Origin: Comamonas testosteroni ATCC 11996
GTDB lineage: Bacteria; Pseudomonadota; Gammaproteobacteria; Burkholderiales; Burkholderiaceae_C
Assembly: GCF_000241525.1 (NCBI RefSeq)
Contig: NZ_AHIL01000029.1
Span: 124,001-188,000 of the forward strand
Reading direction: 5' to 3'
DNA length: 64,000 nt
Below are positions 8,303 through 17,232 of the stretch, one piece after another. How positions within the stretch are numbered: position 1 is the first letter of the stretch; the number at the start of each line of letters is the position of its first letter. The translations under genes were made by a program, and so were the position numbers. Under the pieces are notes generated by a model. The model made no database searches, had not been told where the DNA came from, and worked only from the letters and a program-made list of their open reading frames with translations.

Positions 8303-10947
8303 CTTCACGCCCCCCGCTTCTTCTGCTGCTGACCAGCTTTTCCTGGCAGGAGCTGCGCCAGCACCCCTGGCGCACGGCCACGGCGCTGATTGCCATCATG
8401 CTGGGCGTAGCGTTGGGCTTTGCCGTCCATGTGATCAACCAGTCGGCGCTGGACGAGTTCTCCAGGGCCGTGCGCAGCGTCAACGGCCAGCCCGATCTGC
8501 AGCTGCACGCCATGCAGGGTGGCCTGCCGCTGGCGCTCTACCCCCAGGTCACACAGGCCCAAGGCGTCGCCAGCGCCGTGCCCTGGGTCGAAACCACGGT
8601 GTTGCTGCCCGCCAGCAGCGCAGATCCGCAGACGCGCGGCACACAAGGAGCGGCGCAAGGCGTGAGCTTGCGCGTGCTCGGCAGCGATGCCCTCAAGCTC
8701 GCCCCTGTCGCCCCGGCATTGATGCCACGCCTGTTTGAGGGCGGCAACCGGCTCGACCTGTTTGCTCCCGACGCCGTGTTTCTCAATGCTGCAGCCTTGC
8801 AGGCCCTGCGACTGAGTCCTGAGCAAGCCGTCAACGCCCCCATGCAATGGCTGCTCAACGGCCAGGCCCAGCAACTTCGCATTGCGGGCACGGTCGCCGC
8901 CAGCGGCGCACCGGTCGCAGTCATGGACATTGCCGCACTGCAGCAGAAGCTCGGCCTGTTTGAGCGCATCGACCGGCTGGACCTATTGCTCACCGACAGC
9001 GCCAGCCGCAGCCAAGTGGCCACCGCCCTGCACGCCCTTGCAGCCTGGCAAGACCAGATACTGATCCAGCAGCCCAGCGACGATCAGCAGCGCGTGGGCG
9101 AGATGTCGCGCGCCTACCGCGTCAACCTCACGGTGCTGGCGCTGGTGGCCTTGTTCACGGGAGCGTTTCTGGTGTTCTCCGTGCTGGCGCTCAGCGTGGC
9201 CCAGCGCGCGCCGCAGTTTGCGCTGCTGGCCGTGCTTGGGGCTACGCCACGCCAGCGCATGGCACTGGTGCTGCTGGAAGCGCTGGCGCTGGGGACTCTG
9301 GGCAGCCTGGCCGGCATCGCGCTGGGTACGGGGCTGGTCTGGCTGGCGCTGCAGGTGCTGGGCGGCGATCTGGGCGGCGGATTCTTTGCCGGCGTGCAGC
9401 CTGCCCTTCACTGGAGCCCTGTGGCGGCGCTGGTCTTCGGTCTGCTGGGCCTTGCCGCCACGCTGGCTGGGGCCTGGTGGCCGGCACGCGCTGCCATGGA
9501 TCTGCCGCCAGCGGCCACGCTCAAGGGACTGGGCAGCACGCATGAGAGAGCGCCGCGCCTGTGGCCAGCTGTGGCGCTGCTTGCAGCCAGCCTGGTGCTG
9601 GCCTTTATGCCGCCGGTCGCAGGTGTCCCGCTGGCCGCCTATATGGCCGTGGGCCTGCTGTTGCTGGGCGGCATGGCTGCCCTGCCCTGGCTGCTGGGGG
9701 CTGTGCTGGCACTGGTGCCCAACGCCTTCTCGCGCCAACCGCTGGCCATGCTGGCGCTGGAGCGCGCGCGGCGCATGCGCCACGCCACTACCGTGGCCGT
9801 GGGCGGTGTGGTGGCCAGCCTGAGCCTGGCCGTAGCCCTGACGGTGATGGTCACCAGCTTTCGCGGCAGCATGATGGAGTGGCTGGACGCCGTGTTGCCC
9901 GCCCCCATGTATGTGCGCGCGGCCGGCGGCTCCAGCCGTGTCGATGCAGCCCTGCTGCCGGCCGATGCGGCGCAGCGCCTGGAGCAGCTACCCGGCATAG
10001 AACGAGCACAGGCCATGCGCAGCAGCCAGCTGGTACTCAGCCCCGAACGCCCGGCCCTGAGTCTGCTGATTCGCCCGCTTCAAGGTGAGCAGGCCATGCA
10101 GCTTCCCTGGGTGGAGGGGCCACTGCGCCAGCCCCGCGCGGGCATTGCCGTGCACATCAGCGAAGCCGTGGCCCAGCTCTATGGCTTGAAGCCCGGCGAC
10201 AGTTGGCCCCTGCTCTCCAAGGCTTTCAGTCTTCAAACTCAGGGCCATCAAGCGCCAGCGGCTTCTTTTTACATTGCATCCGTATGGCGCGACTATGTGC
10301 GTCAGTTCGGTGCCGTGGCAATGGACTGGAAGGACTACCTGGCGCTGGTGGGTCATGCAGGCAATGCAGCACAGATCAGCGAGATCGCCGTCTGGCCAGA
10401 GTCCCAAAGCCAGCTGTCAGGCACCGATCTGCAAGCAGCGATAGAGCAGGCCCTCGGCACGCCGGGGCAGCCACCTCCGGCGCTGGAGTTTGTCAGCAGC
10501 CAGGCGCTGCGCGAGCGCTCCTTGCGCATTTTCGATCGCAGCTTTGCCGTCACCTATTGGCTGCAGGCCGTGGCCATAGGCATAGGCCTGTTCGGCATTG
10601 CCGCCAGCTTCAGCGCCCAGGTGCTGGCCCGGCGCAAGGAGTTCGGGCTGCTGGCCCATCTGGGCCTGACGCGCCGCAATGTGCTGAGCGTGGTCGCCGC
10701 CGAGGGTCTGGCCTGGACCCTGCTGGGCACCATCGCCGGCACACTGCTGGGCCTGGGCGTGGCGGTGATCCTGGTGCATGTAGTCAATCCGCAGAGCTTT
10801 CACTGGACCATGGAGCTTCGCCTGCCTATGCTGCGCCTGCTGGCACTGGGCGCTGCCGTGGTGCTGGCCGGCGTCATCACCGCGTGGCTGGCCGGGCGCC
10901 GGGCCGCCAGTGCCGACGCGGTGCTGGCCGTCAAGGAGGACTGGTAG
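8299..10947 (+). CDS. FtsX-type ABC permease, fused double-domain (AttFG-like)
   Basis: The GTG at 8299 overlaps the ATPase gene by four bases and gives 882 residues. There is an N-terminal membrane segment (about 20-42) before a large periplasmic region. The first FtsX core is at about 275-400, with TGAFLVFSVLALSVAQRAPQ and a LGATPRQRMALVLLEALALG coupling stretch. Further membrane helices follow at about 420-480 and 505-530. After a second periplasmic domain there is a second FtsX core at about 755-875 (LARRKEFGLLAHLGLTRRNV, C-terminal AGRRAASADAVLAVKEDW). Two half-permeases are thus joined in one chain, where AttF and AttG are separate in the Agrobacterium att cluster. It probably forms the membrane part of a lipid or lipoprotein handling machine; the cargo is unknown. 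Confidence 0.85.
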   Translation: MTSRPPLLLLLTSFSWQELRQHPWRTATALIAIMLGVALGFAVHVINQSALDEFSRAVRSVNGQPDLQLHAMQGGLPLALYPQVTQAQGVASAVPWVETTVLLPASSADPQTRGTQGAAQGVSLRVLGSDALKLAPVAPALMPRLFEGGNRLDLFAPDAVFLNAAALQALRLSPEQAVNAPMQWLLNGQAQQLRIAGTVAASGAPVAVMDIAALQQKLGLFERIDRLDLLLTDSASRSQVATALHALAAWQDQILIQQPSDDQQRVGEMSRAYRVNLTVLALVALFTGAFLVFSVLALSVAQRAPQFALLAVLGATPRQRMALVLLEALALGTLGSLAGIALGTGLVWLALQVLGGDLGGGFFAGVQPALHWSPVAALVFGLLGLAATLAGAWWPARAAMDLPPAATLKGLGSTHERAPRLWPAVALLAASLVLAFMPPVAGVPLAAYMAVGLLLLGGMAALPWLLGAVLALVPNAFSRQPLAMLALERARRMRHATTVAVGGVVASLSLAVALTVMVTSFRGSMMEWLDAVLPAPMYVRAAGGSSRVDAALLPADAAQRLEQLPGIERAQAMRSSQLVLSPERPALSLLIRPLQGEQAMQLPWVEGPLRQPRAGIAVHISEAVAQLYGLKPGDSWPLLSKAFSLQTQGHQAPAASFYIASVWRDYVRQFGAVAMDWKDYLALVGHAGNAAQISEIAVWPESQSQLSGTDLQAAIEQALGTPGQPPPALEFVSSQALRERSLRIFDRSFAVTYWLQAVAIGIGLFGIAASFSAQVLARRKEFGLLAHLGLTRRNVLSVVAAEGLAWTLLGTIAGTLLGLGVAVILVHVVNPQSFHWTMELRLPMLRLLALGAAVVLAGVITAWLAGRRAASADAVLAVKEDW

Positions 10948-11034
10948 CCATACCTGCACCCCTGTCACCGTTTTTCACACGATTGCGCCATGGCGCAGCG
11001 CACAATCAAACCTTAACCGCTGCGAGGAGTTCGT

Positions 11035-11475
11035 ATGCAGATTCAGCCCTATCTCTTTTTCGATGGCCGCTGCGAAGAGGCCCTGGATTTCTACCAGGCC
11101 GCTCTGGGGGCAGAGATCACCATGCTGATGCGCTACAAGGATGCTCCGCCGCAACCCGAGTCATCGAGCCAGCAAGGCTGTGGCCCGGGACAGATGGATC
11201 CCGAAAAAATCATGCACGCCAATATCCAGATTGGCGAGACGCAGATCATGGCATCTGACGGCATGAACGGCGGCAAGCCCGACTTCAAAGGCTTTTCTCT
11301 GTCCATCACCGCGCCCAGCGAGAATGAGGCCGACCGCATCTTTGCCGCCATCGGCCAGGGCGGCAAGGTACAGATGGCGCTGGACACCACGTTTTTTGCG
11401 CGTCGTTTTGGCGTGGTGATCGACCGCTTCGGGGTCAGCTGGATGGTGATCGTTCCCCTGGTCGATATCGGCTGA
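11035..11475 (+). CDS. VOC-family (PhnB-like) protein
   Basis: The protein has 146 residues and the ATG at 11035 follows a good ribosome binding site (GAGGAG, 6 bases upstream). The fold pattern is that of PhnB/YjdN glyoxalase-like proteins: IQPYLFFDGRCEEALDFYQAALGAEI at the start, HANIQIGETQIMASDG in the middle and ARRFGVVIDRFGVSWMVI at the end. The family is widespread, and no reaction is established for most members. It sits between the permease and the lipocalin-like gene on the same strand, 87 bases after the permease stop, so it may be part of that transcript. A role in the transport system is not implied by the family. Confidence 0.85.
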   Translation: MQIQPYLFFDGRCEEALDFYQAALGAEITMLMRYKDAPPQPESSSQQGCGPGQMDPEKIMHANIQIGETQIMASDGMNGGKPDFKGFSLSITAPSENEADRIFAAIGQGGKVQMALDTTFFARRFGVVIDRFGVSWMVIVPLVDIG

Positions 11476-11538
11476 GGCAGCGCAAGGCAGCACCTCGGGA
11501 TCATGGCATTGCGCTGATCGGCTCGGCGACAATGGGCC

Positions 11539-12711
11539 ATGCCCTATCAGCCCACGCCCTCCCAGCTTCGACAACCGGCACTGCAGGCCCTGTCACGCAG
11601 GCAGTCCCTGCAGACGCTGGCAGCTGCCGCTCTGGGCTGGGCGACTCTGGGCCTGGCTCTGCCAGGCATGGCTTTGCCGTCCAGAACCTTGCAGTTTCCG
11701 CGCGACTTCGGCAGCCACCCTGATCTGCAGACGGAGTGGTGGTACATCACCGGGCAGTTGCAGGCCGGCGGCAAGCCCTGGGGCTTTCAGCTGACTTTCT
11801 TTCGCTCGCGCATCGAAGCCGCGCAAGGCCTGCAATCGGCGCTCGCGGCCAAGCAGCTGATCTTTGCCCATGCGGCCCTGTGCGATGTCGAGGGCCAAAA
11901 GCTGCGCCACGACCAGCGCATGGCGCGCGCGGGGCTGGGCCTAGCCGGAGCCGCCGAAAACGATACCGATGTGCATATCGGAGACTGGTATCTGCAGCGT
12001 CGCCCCGTACCAGGACAAGCCGCCAGCCAAGCCAGCCACTACCGCGCCCTGCTCCAGGCCAAGGACTTCACTCTGGATCTTTCATTCAACAGCACGCAGC
12101 CCCTGCTGCTGCAGGGCTTGAATGGTCTTTCACGCAAAGGCCCGCGTGAGGAACAGGCCAGCTACTACTACAGCCAGCCTCAGCTTGAGGTCGGCGGCTC
12201 CATCACCGTGGGCGGGCAGCAACTGCCTGTGCAAGCCAGCGCACGCAACCGCGCCTGGCTGGACCATGAATGCAGCGCGGCCATCATGGACCCGGAGGCT
12301 CAGGGCTGGGACTGGATAGGCATGAACCTCGATGACGGCAGCGCCCTCACGGCCTTTCATCTTCGCCGCCGCAATGGCTCGGCACTCTGGGCCGGCGGCT
12401 CATTTCGCGCACCGAACCAGAGCGCGCAAATCTTTGCCGCCGATCAGGTGCGGTTTGAGCCGCTGCGCCACTGGAGCAGCCCGCACAGCAAAGCAAGTTA
12501 CCCTGTGGCCTGGAGCGTGCAGACACCGGCGGGCCGTTTCGAGGTTCATGCGCTGGTGGACGACCAGGAACTGGACAGCCGCGCCAGCACCGGCGCCATT
12601 TACTGGGAAGGTCTGTGCGAGCTGCGCAGCATCGGCGCCTATGGCAAAAGCGTCCGCGTAGGCAGCGGCTACCTGGAAATGACCGGCTATGCGAATGCGC
12701 TAAGGCTTTAG
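11539..12711 (+). CDS. Tat-exported AttH/CrtC-like tandem lipocalin protein
   Basis: The protein has 390 residues. The N terminus carries a twin-arginine signal (SRRQSLQTLAAAALGW, arginines 20 and 21) with cleavage near residue 45 after GMA. The mature protein begins with the characteristic CrtC/AttH block HPDLQTEWWYITGQL (60-74), followed by FQLTFFRSRIE, and later AWLDHECSAAIMDPEAQGWDWIGMNLDDGS and GAIYWEGLCEL. Members of this family (CrtC hydratase-like and lipocalin_9 domains) form two lipocalin barrels that bind hydrophobic ligands. AttH homologues are usually encoded beside an FtsX-type ABC transporter, as here. I infer a periplasmic lipid-binding partner of the transporter at 7568-10947. 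The stop lies one base from the convergent TetR gene. Confidence 0.82.
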   Translation: MPYQPTPSQLRQPALQALSRRQSLQTLAAAALGWATLGLALPGMALPSRTLQFPRDFGSHPDLQTEWWYITGQLQAGGKPWGFQLTFFRSRIEAAQGLQSALAAKQLIFAHAALCDVEGQKLRHDQRMARAGLGLAGAAENDTDVHIGDWYLQRRPVPGQAASQASHYRALLQAKDFTLDLSFNSTQPLLLQGLNGLSRKGPREEQASYYYSQPQLEVGGSITVGGQQLPVQASARNRAWLDHECSAAIMDPEAQGWDWIGMNLDDGSALTAFHLRRRNGSALWAGGSFRAPNQSAQIFAADQVRFEPLRHWSSPHSKASYPVAWSVQTPAGRFEVHALVDDQELDSRASTGAIYWEGLCELRSIGAYGKSVRVGSGYLEMTGYANALRL

Positions 12712-12712
12712 A

Positions 12713-13384
12713 TCAGCCCTGCTCCTTGCAAACCAGAGCGCCGAGCTGATCGAGCAGCAGCTGCAAATGGCGCGCGCGCAGGTTCTCGCCCAAGAGATCG
12801 ACCTGCAGCAGGCTGTGCCAGGTCGCAGCATGATCCACGCGGAAGCCGGACAGGGCCGAAATCAGATAGTGAACATCGACCGCGCTCAGCTGGTCCTTGA
12901 ACAGGCCCTGCGCCACGCCGCGCTGCAGGATGCGCTCGATCGGCTCCAGCGCCGCCTTGCGCAACAGCTCGGTCTTGGAGATCTGGCCCAGCATCTCGCC
13001 GCCCTGGAAATTCTCCTGCAGCACCAGACGCGTGAACTCCCGGTTCTGCTCGTGATACTCGAAGCTCCTTTGCGCCAGCGCATGCAGCGCCTGCAAGGGC
13101 TCCAGCGCATCGAGATTGAGCTGCTCCTCCGACTCGCGAATATCCGAGTAGCTCTGCTCGATGACCGCGAGGTACACATCTTTCTTGTTGCCGAAGTAGT
13201 AGTAGAGCATGCGCTTGGCGCAGCCCGCCTTGGCGGCAATGCGCTCGAGCCTCGCTCCGTCATAGCCGTAATTGGCAAACTCGGTCTTGCCCGCGTCCAG
13301 CAGGGCTCGGCGCATATCGGCCGATGCCGCGTCTGCCGAAGGCTGCTGGCTCAGTGAAGTTTCAAGACCTTGCTGCTCGCTCAC
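12713..13384 (-). CDS. TetR-family transcriptional regulator
   Basis: The chosen start is the GTG at 13384, which has GGAG eight bases upstream and gives 223 residues; the frame stays open further up but without a ribosome binding site. The TetR helix-turn-helix is at about residues 28-68 (ALLDAGKTEFANYGYDGARL, then IAAKAGCAKRMLYYYFGNKKDVYLAV). The C-terminal domain (VHYLISALSGFRVDHAATWH) is a ligand-binding helical bundle of the TetR_C type. It lies downstream of the PQQ dehydrogenase gene on the same strand, but two hairpins separate them, so it is probably transcribed alone. Its target is unknown. Confidence 0.88.
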   Translation of the reverse strand: MSEQQGLETSLSQQPSADAASADMRRALLDAGKTEFANYGYDGARLERIAAKAGCAKRMLYYYFGNKKDVYLAVIEQSYSDIRESEEQLNLDALEPLQALHALAQRSFEYHEQNREFTRLVLQENFQGGEMLGQISKTELLRKAALEPIERILQRGVAQGLFKDQLSAVDVHYLISALSGFRVDHAATWHSLLQVDLLGENLRARHLQLLLDQLGALVCKEQG

Positions 13385-13434
13385 GACCACATCTCCATTG
13401 ATTCGGGCGCGCCAGCGTACCACGCAGCGCAGGC

Positions 13435-13486
13435 ATGAAAAATGCCCCCACGCTTGCCACTGCGTGTGGTCGGGGGCGCTTTTCAT
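13435..13486. terminator. Large interrupted inverted repeat, possible bidirectional terminator
   Basis: Arms ATGAAAA (13435-13441) and TTTTCAT (13480-13486) enclose GCCCCC (13444-13449) and GGGGGC (13472-13477), with an inner CACGC/GCGTG stem. Each strand ends the GC stem with a T run. It lies 51 bases upstream of the tetR start. Confidence 0.5.
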
Positions 13487-13506
13487 CTTGGGGCGGCCCG
13501 GCAATG

Positions 13507-13537
13507 AAAAAAGCCATGGCTCTGCCGAGCCATGGCT
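13507..13537 (-). terminator. Rho-independent terminator of the PQQ dehydrogenase gene
   Basis: A perfect 10-bp repeat, AGCCATGGCT at 13512-13521 and again at 13528-13537 (each arm is itself palindromic), with a 6-base loop. On the minus strand it is followed by six T. It lies 24 bases after the dehydrogenase stop. Confidence 0.8.
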
Positions 13538-13560
13538 GTTCCGTTCAATGCCTGCGTCGC

Positions 13561-16005
13561 CTATTTCCCGCTATCGGGCAATGCGTAGGCAATCACATAG
13601 TCACCGCGGTCGGGCGACTGGCGGGCGCCGCCGGCCGAGATCACCACATACTGCCTGCCGGTTCTTGGCGACTTGTAGGTCATGGGGCCGCCCTGGCTGC
13701 CAACTGGCAGGCGGCCCTTCCAGATTTCCTTGCCGGTGGCGCTATCCCAGGCGCGCAGATAGTAATCCTGCGTGCCGGCAAAGAACACCAGACCGCCCTG
13801 GGTCGCCAGAGTGCCGCCCAGTGTGGGCAGGCCCACAGGCATGGGCATGCGCATCTTGATGCCCATGGGGCCCTGATCCTGCACCGTGCCCACGGGCACC
13901 TGCCAGACCACTTGCTGGGTCTTCATGTCGATGGCCGTGAGCGTACCGAACGGAGGCTTCTGGCAAGGAATGCCCAGAGGCGACATAAAACGATCCTTGA
14001 TCACCGCATAGGGAGTGCCTCCCAGCGGCACCTGACCCATGCCGGTGTTGGGCGCTTCACCGCCGTCGGACAGCTTGTCCTTTTTCTGCTGCGGCATCAT
14101 CTGCACCCACAGGCCCAGACGCATGTCGTTCACAAAGATCAGATTGTTGCCGGGATCCGCAGACAGGCCGCCCCAGTTCATGCCGCCCAGCGAACCCGGG
14201 AAGCTCAGCGACACATCGGTACCAGGCGCCGTGAACAGGCCTTCATAGCGCATGGACTTGAACTTGATGCGGCAGATCAGTTGATCCACCGGCGTCGCGC
14301 CCCACATGTCGGCTTCGGTCAAGGTCTTGGTGCCGATCTGCGGCATGCCCACGGACAAAGGCTGGGTCGGGGCGTACTTTTCGCCGGGAATATGACCAGG
14401 CTTGACGGCAATGTCTTCCACCTTGGTCAGCGGCTTGCCGCTGTGGCGGTCCAGCACAAAGATCTGACCGGCCTTGGTACCGACCACCAGCGCTGGGGTC
14501 GTCTTGCCACCCTGCTGGGGGAAATCGATCAGCGTGGGAGCCATGGGAAGGTCGAAGTCCCACAAGTCGTTGTGCACCGTCTGGTACACCCATTTCTCCT
14601 TTCCTGTGGCGGCATCCAGCGCGAGGATGGAAGCACCGTACTTCAGGTCCGCTGCAGAGCGCGTGGCGCCATACAGGTCCACCGAAGCCGATCCCATGGG
14701 CAGGTACACAGTATTGGAGCTCGGGTCGTAGGTCGTTCCCGCCCAGACATTGGCCGATGAGCGGGTGTAGGTCTGGCCGGGCTTGAGCACTTCATTGGGC
14801 GTGGCTGAGCCGGAGTCGAATGCCCAGCGCTGTGCGCCAGTCATTACATCAAAGCCGCGAATCACGCCACCGGGCATGTCCACCTGCACGTTGTCGGCCA
14901 CGCGGCCGCCGACCACCACCGTGGTGCCGGCCACCGTGGGGGCCGATGTCAGGGTGTAGAAGGCGGGATTGGAGACATTGCCAATGCCCTGCTTGAGGTC
15001 GACCACGCCGTGATCGCCAAACTCGCCGCACAGCTCGCCGTTGTCTGCGTTGATCGCAAACAGACGTGCATCGATGGTGTTCATCAGAATGCGGCGTTTG
15101 CAGGTGGCGCCAGCAGGCAGGCTCACCGCCTGCACAGGAGTCGATCCCGGCACGCTGGGCTGAGCCAGTGCGGCATCCGCATCAAAGTAGGCAAGGCCTC
15201 GGCAGCGCTCCCACACACCGCCCACATGGGAGTTGGTGTCATGGCGCCACAGTTGCTTGCCGGTGTCGGCGTCCAGCGCAATCACGTTGTTGCTGGGCGT
15301 GCAGACAAACACCTTGTCGCCCACCTGCAGCGGTGTGGTCTGGTCTTCAGCGCCGGCCCCCGTGGACTTGGGTACGTCGCCAGTGTGAAAAGTCCAGGCC
15401 ACCTGCAGCTGGTTGACGTTGTCCACGTTGATCTGATCCAGCGCGGCAAAGCGGTCATTATTGCTGCTGTTGCCGTAATGGCTCCAGTCCTTTTGCTCGC
15501 TGGCCGCATCCACTGGCTTGCGTGCCACGGCAGACTGGGCCTGCACCTCGGGGTGAATCTGGAACATGGACACAAATGCCGCCAGGCCAGCGACCAGCAT
15601 GACCGCCGCTGCAGCAAATGGCGCCTTGCTGGACGACGCCTTGCCCGGCTCACCAGCCTTACGCAGCAGGGGCATGCTGGCCAGCACCACCACGGCAGCA
15701 AAGGTCAAGGCCAGCAGACGCGAAATCAGGCTCCAGTAATCCAGACCCACTTCGGCCAGCGCCCATAGCACGGTCGAGCCGAAAGTGCCCAGGTAGAACC
15801 ATGCACCGCTCACGCGGCGGCGAACCAATTGCACGCCGGACAGCAGCAGCCCCAGGCCAGCGAGCAAAAAGTACCAGCTGCCGCCCAGGCTGATGAGCTT
15901 GCCGCCGCCTATCAAGAAGAACAGGCCGGCAAGCGCCAGCGCCGCCCCCAGAACCCAGAGCCAGATGCGGGCGGCCAAGGGCTGCGCCTGCTCCCGATGT
16001 GTCAT
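13561..16005 (-). CDS. Membrane-bound PQQ-dependent dehydrogenase (glucose/quinate/shikimate family)
   Basis: The ATG at 16005 has GAGG six bases upstream and gives 814 residues; an in-frame start at 16056 lacks such a site. Residues 12-150 hold five membrane helices, which anchor the enzyme in the inner membrane and pass electrons to ubiquinone. Residues about 173-812 form the eight-bladed quinoprotein propeller, starting DWSHYGNSSNNDRF, with VVGGRVADN (364-372), SSANVWAGTTYDP (416-428) and VHNDLWDFDLP (477-487), where D480 matches the proposed catalytic aspartate of E. coli Gcd (D466). The repeated AxDxxTGKxxW tryptophan-docking motifs are visible. Periplasmic oxidation of a sugar, quinate or shikimate is expected; the substrate cannot be decided here. 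No pqq synthesis genes are in the window. Confidence 0.88.
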   Translation of the reverse strand: MTHREQAQPLAARIWLWVLGAALALAGLFFLIGGGKLISLGGSWYFLLAGLGLLLSGVQLVRRRVSGAWFYLGTFGSTVLWALAEVGLDYWSLISRLLALTFAAVVVLASMPLLRKAGEPGKASSSKAPFAAAAVMLVAGLAAFVSMFQIHPEVQAQSAVARKPVDAASEQKDWSHYGNSSNNDRFAALDQINVDNVNQLQVAWTFHTGDVPKSTGAGAEDQTTPLQVGDKVFVCTPSNNVIALDADTGKQLWRHDTNSHVGGVWERCRGLAYFDADAALAQPSVPGSTPVQAVSLPAGATCKRRILMNTIDARLFAINADNGELCGEFGDHGVVDLKQGIGNVSNPAFYTLTSAPTVAGTTVVVGGRVADNVQVDMPGGVIRGFDVMTGAQRWAFDSGSATPNEVLKPGQTYTRSSANVWAGTTYDPSSNTVYLPMGSASVDLYGATRSAADLKYGASILALDAATGKEKWVYQTVHNDLWDFDLPMAPTLIDFPQQGGKTTPALVVGTKAGQIFVLDRHSGKPLTKVEDIAVKPGHIPGEKYAPTQPLSVGMPQIGTKTLTEADMWGATPVDQLICRIKFKSMRYEGLFTAPGTDVSLSFPGSLGGMNWGGLSADPGNNLIFVNDMRLGLWVQMMPQQKKDKLSDGGEAPNTGMGQVPLGGTPYAVIKDRFMSPLGIPCQKPPFGTLTAIDMKTQQVVWQVPVGTVQDQGPMGIKMRMPMPVGLPTLGGTLATQGGLVFFAGTQDYYLRAWDSATGKEIWKGRLPVGSQGGPMTYKSPRTGRQYVVISAGGARQSPDRGDYVIAYALPDSGK

Positions 16006-16081
16006 ATCGAACCTCGAACTGTATGCGCCTGCAAGCGCACCGTCATCCGGCTGCACTCAGGCATTTTTTGAAATGAGAAAA

Positions 16082-16112
16082 AAAGTCCATTGTTGTGAGA
16101 AATAAAGTCCAT
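16082..16112. repeat. Two 9-bp direct repeats upstream of the PQQ dehydrogenase gene
   Basis: AAAGTCCAT occurs at 16082-16090 and 16104-16112, start-to-start 22 bases, which is about two helical turns. The position, 77-107 bases upstream of the ATG, suits paired activator or repressor half-sites. Confidence 0.4.
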
Positions 16113-16131
16113 CGCTTGCAAACGTGTACCA

Positions 16132-16157
16132 GAAATTTCAGGAATCTCTGAAATTTC
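16132..16157. promoter_or_regulatory. Perfect 10-bp palindromic site upstream of the PQQ dehydrogenase gene
   Basis: GAAATTTCAG at 16132-16141 and CTGAAATTTC at 16148-16157, with a 6-base spacer. It has no T run on either strand and is AT-rich, so an operator for a dimeric regulator is more likely than a terminator. Confidence 0.45.
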
Positions 16158-16183
16158 CATTTTCACGAGGGATTCTGGGCAAC

Positions 16184-16208
16184 AAAAAAGGCCGCAGATG
16201 CGGCCTTT
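16184..16208 (-). terminator. Rho-independent terminator of the liv-type operon
   Basis: A perfect 9-bp stem (AAAGGCCGC at 16187-16195, GCGGCCTTT at 16200-16208) with a 4-base loop. On the minus strand the stem runs into a T run (six in all). It lies 20 bases after the stop of the last permease gene. Confidence 0.85.
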
Positions 16209-16227
16209 GGAGAGAGGACGAAACGCC

Positions 16228-17220
16228 TTATTTGCGACGTTGCAGCCAGGCGATCAGCTCGCCCATAATGCCCTTGCGGAACAGCAGCACACAGAGCACA
16301 AAGATCAGGCCGGTGACGATGGTGACCGACTCGCCCAGCGTGCCAAACCATTCCACTCCCGTGGTGTGCGCCAGAAAGGTACCGAACTCGCCGATCTTGT
16401 TTTCCAGCGCCACAACGACGGCCGAACCCAGCAGCGGACCCGACAGCGTGCCCAGCCCCCCCATCAGCGTCATCAGAATCACATGTCCGGAGGTGGTCCA
16501 GTGCACATCGGACAAGGTCGCAAAGCCGAGCACCAGAGTCTTCAGAGAGCCGGCCAGACCTGTCAGGGCCGCAGAGATGACAAAGGCCAGCAGCTTGAAG
16601 CGGTTGACGTCATAGCCCAGGGAGATGGCACGGGGCTCGTTTTCCTTGATGGCCTTGAGCACCTGGCCGAACGGCGAGTGAATGGTGCGCACGATGAGCA
16701 GAAAGGCCGCCGCCACGATGATCAGCGCCACGTAGTACATGACCAGGTCGCTGCTCAGATCGATCACGCCGAACAGCTTGCCACGCGGCACGCCTTGCAG
16801 GCCGTCTTCGCCTCCTGTGAACTTGGCCTGCAGTGCGACAAAGAACAGCATCTGTGCCAGCGCCAGCGTGATCATGGAGAAGTAAATGCCCTGGCGACGG
16901 ATGGCCAGCCAGCCAAAGATCAGGCCCAGCAGAGCGCCGACCACCGTACCCAGCAACATGCCGACTTCGGGCGTGAAGCCCCAGGCCTTGATGGTGTAGC
17001 CAGCCACGTAGGCCGCACCGCCTAGAAACGCTGCGTGGCCGAAGGACAGCAGACCTGTATAGCCCAGCAAGAGATTGAAGGCCGAAGCGAACAGTGCAAA
17101 GCACATCAGCTTCATGACAAAAACCGGATAGGCACCGAGGAAGGGCGCGACGATCAGGCCCAGCAGCAGCAGGCCATAGCCCACGGGGGCAATGCGTTGA
17201 ACAAGCGTCTTGGATTTCAT
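16228..17220 (-). CDS. Branched-chain amino acid-type ABC permease, LivM-like
   Basis: The protein has 330 residues and about ten hydrophobic segments. The LivM pattern is clear: FASAFNLLLGYTGLLSFGHAAFLGGAAYVAGY near residues 40-75, GWLAIRRQGIYFSMITLALAQM, and the cytoplasmic coupling loop with AIKENEPRAISLGYDVNRFKLLAFVISAALTGLAGSL, including the EAA-like glycine. It forms the inner membrane channel with the LivH-like protein encoded 12 bases upstream in the operon. It is the last gene before a strong terminator. Confidence 0.92.
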   Translation of the reverse strand: MKSKTLVQRIAPVGYGLLLLGLIVAPFLGAYPVFVMKLMCFALFASAFNLLLGYTGLLSFGHAAFLGGAAYVAGYTIKAWGFTPEVGMLLGTVVGALLGLIFGWLAIRRQGIYFSMITLALAQMLFFVALQAKFTGGEDGLQGVPRGKLFGVIDLSSDLVMYYVALIIVAAAFLLIVRTIHSPFGQVLKAIKENEPRAISLGYDVNRFKLLAFVISAALTGLAGSLKTLVLGFATLSDVHWTTSGHVILMTLMGGLGTLSGPLLGSAVVVALENKIGEFGTFLAHTTGVEWFGTLGESVTIVTGLIFVLCVLLFRKGIMGELIAWLQRRK

Positions 17221-17232
17221 GTCGTGCCCCTC

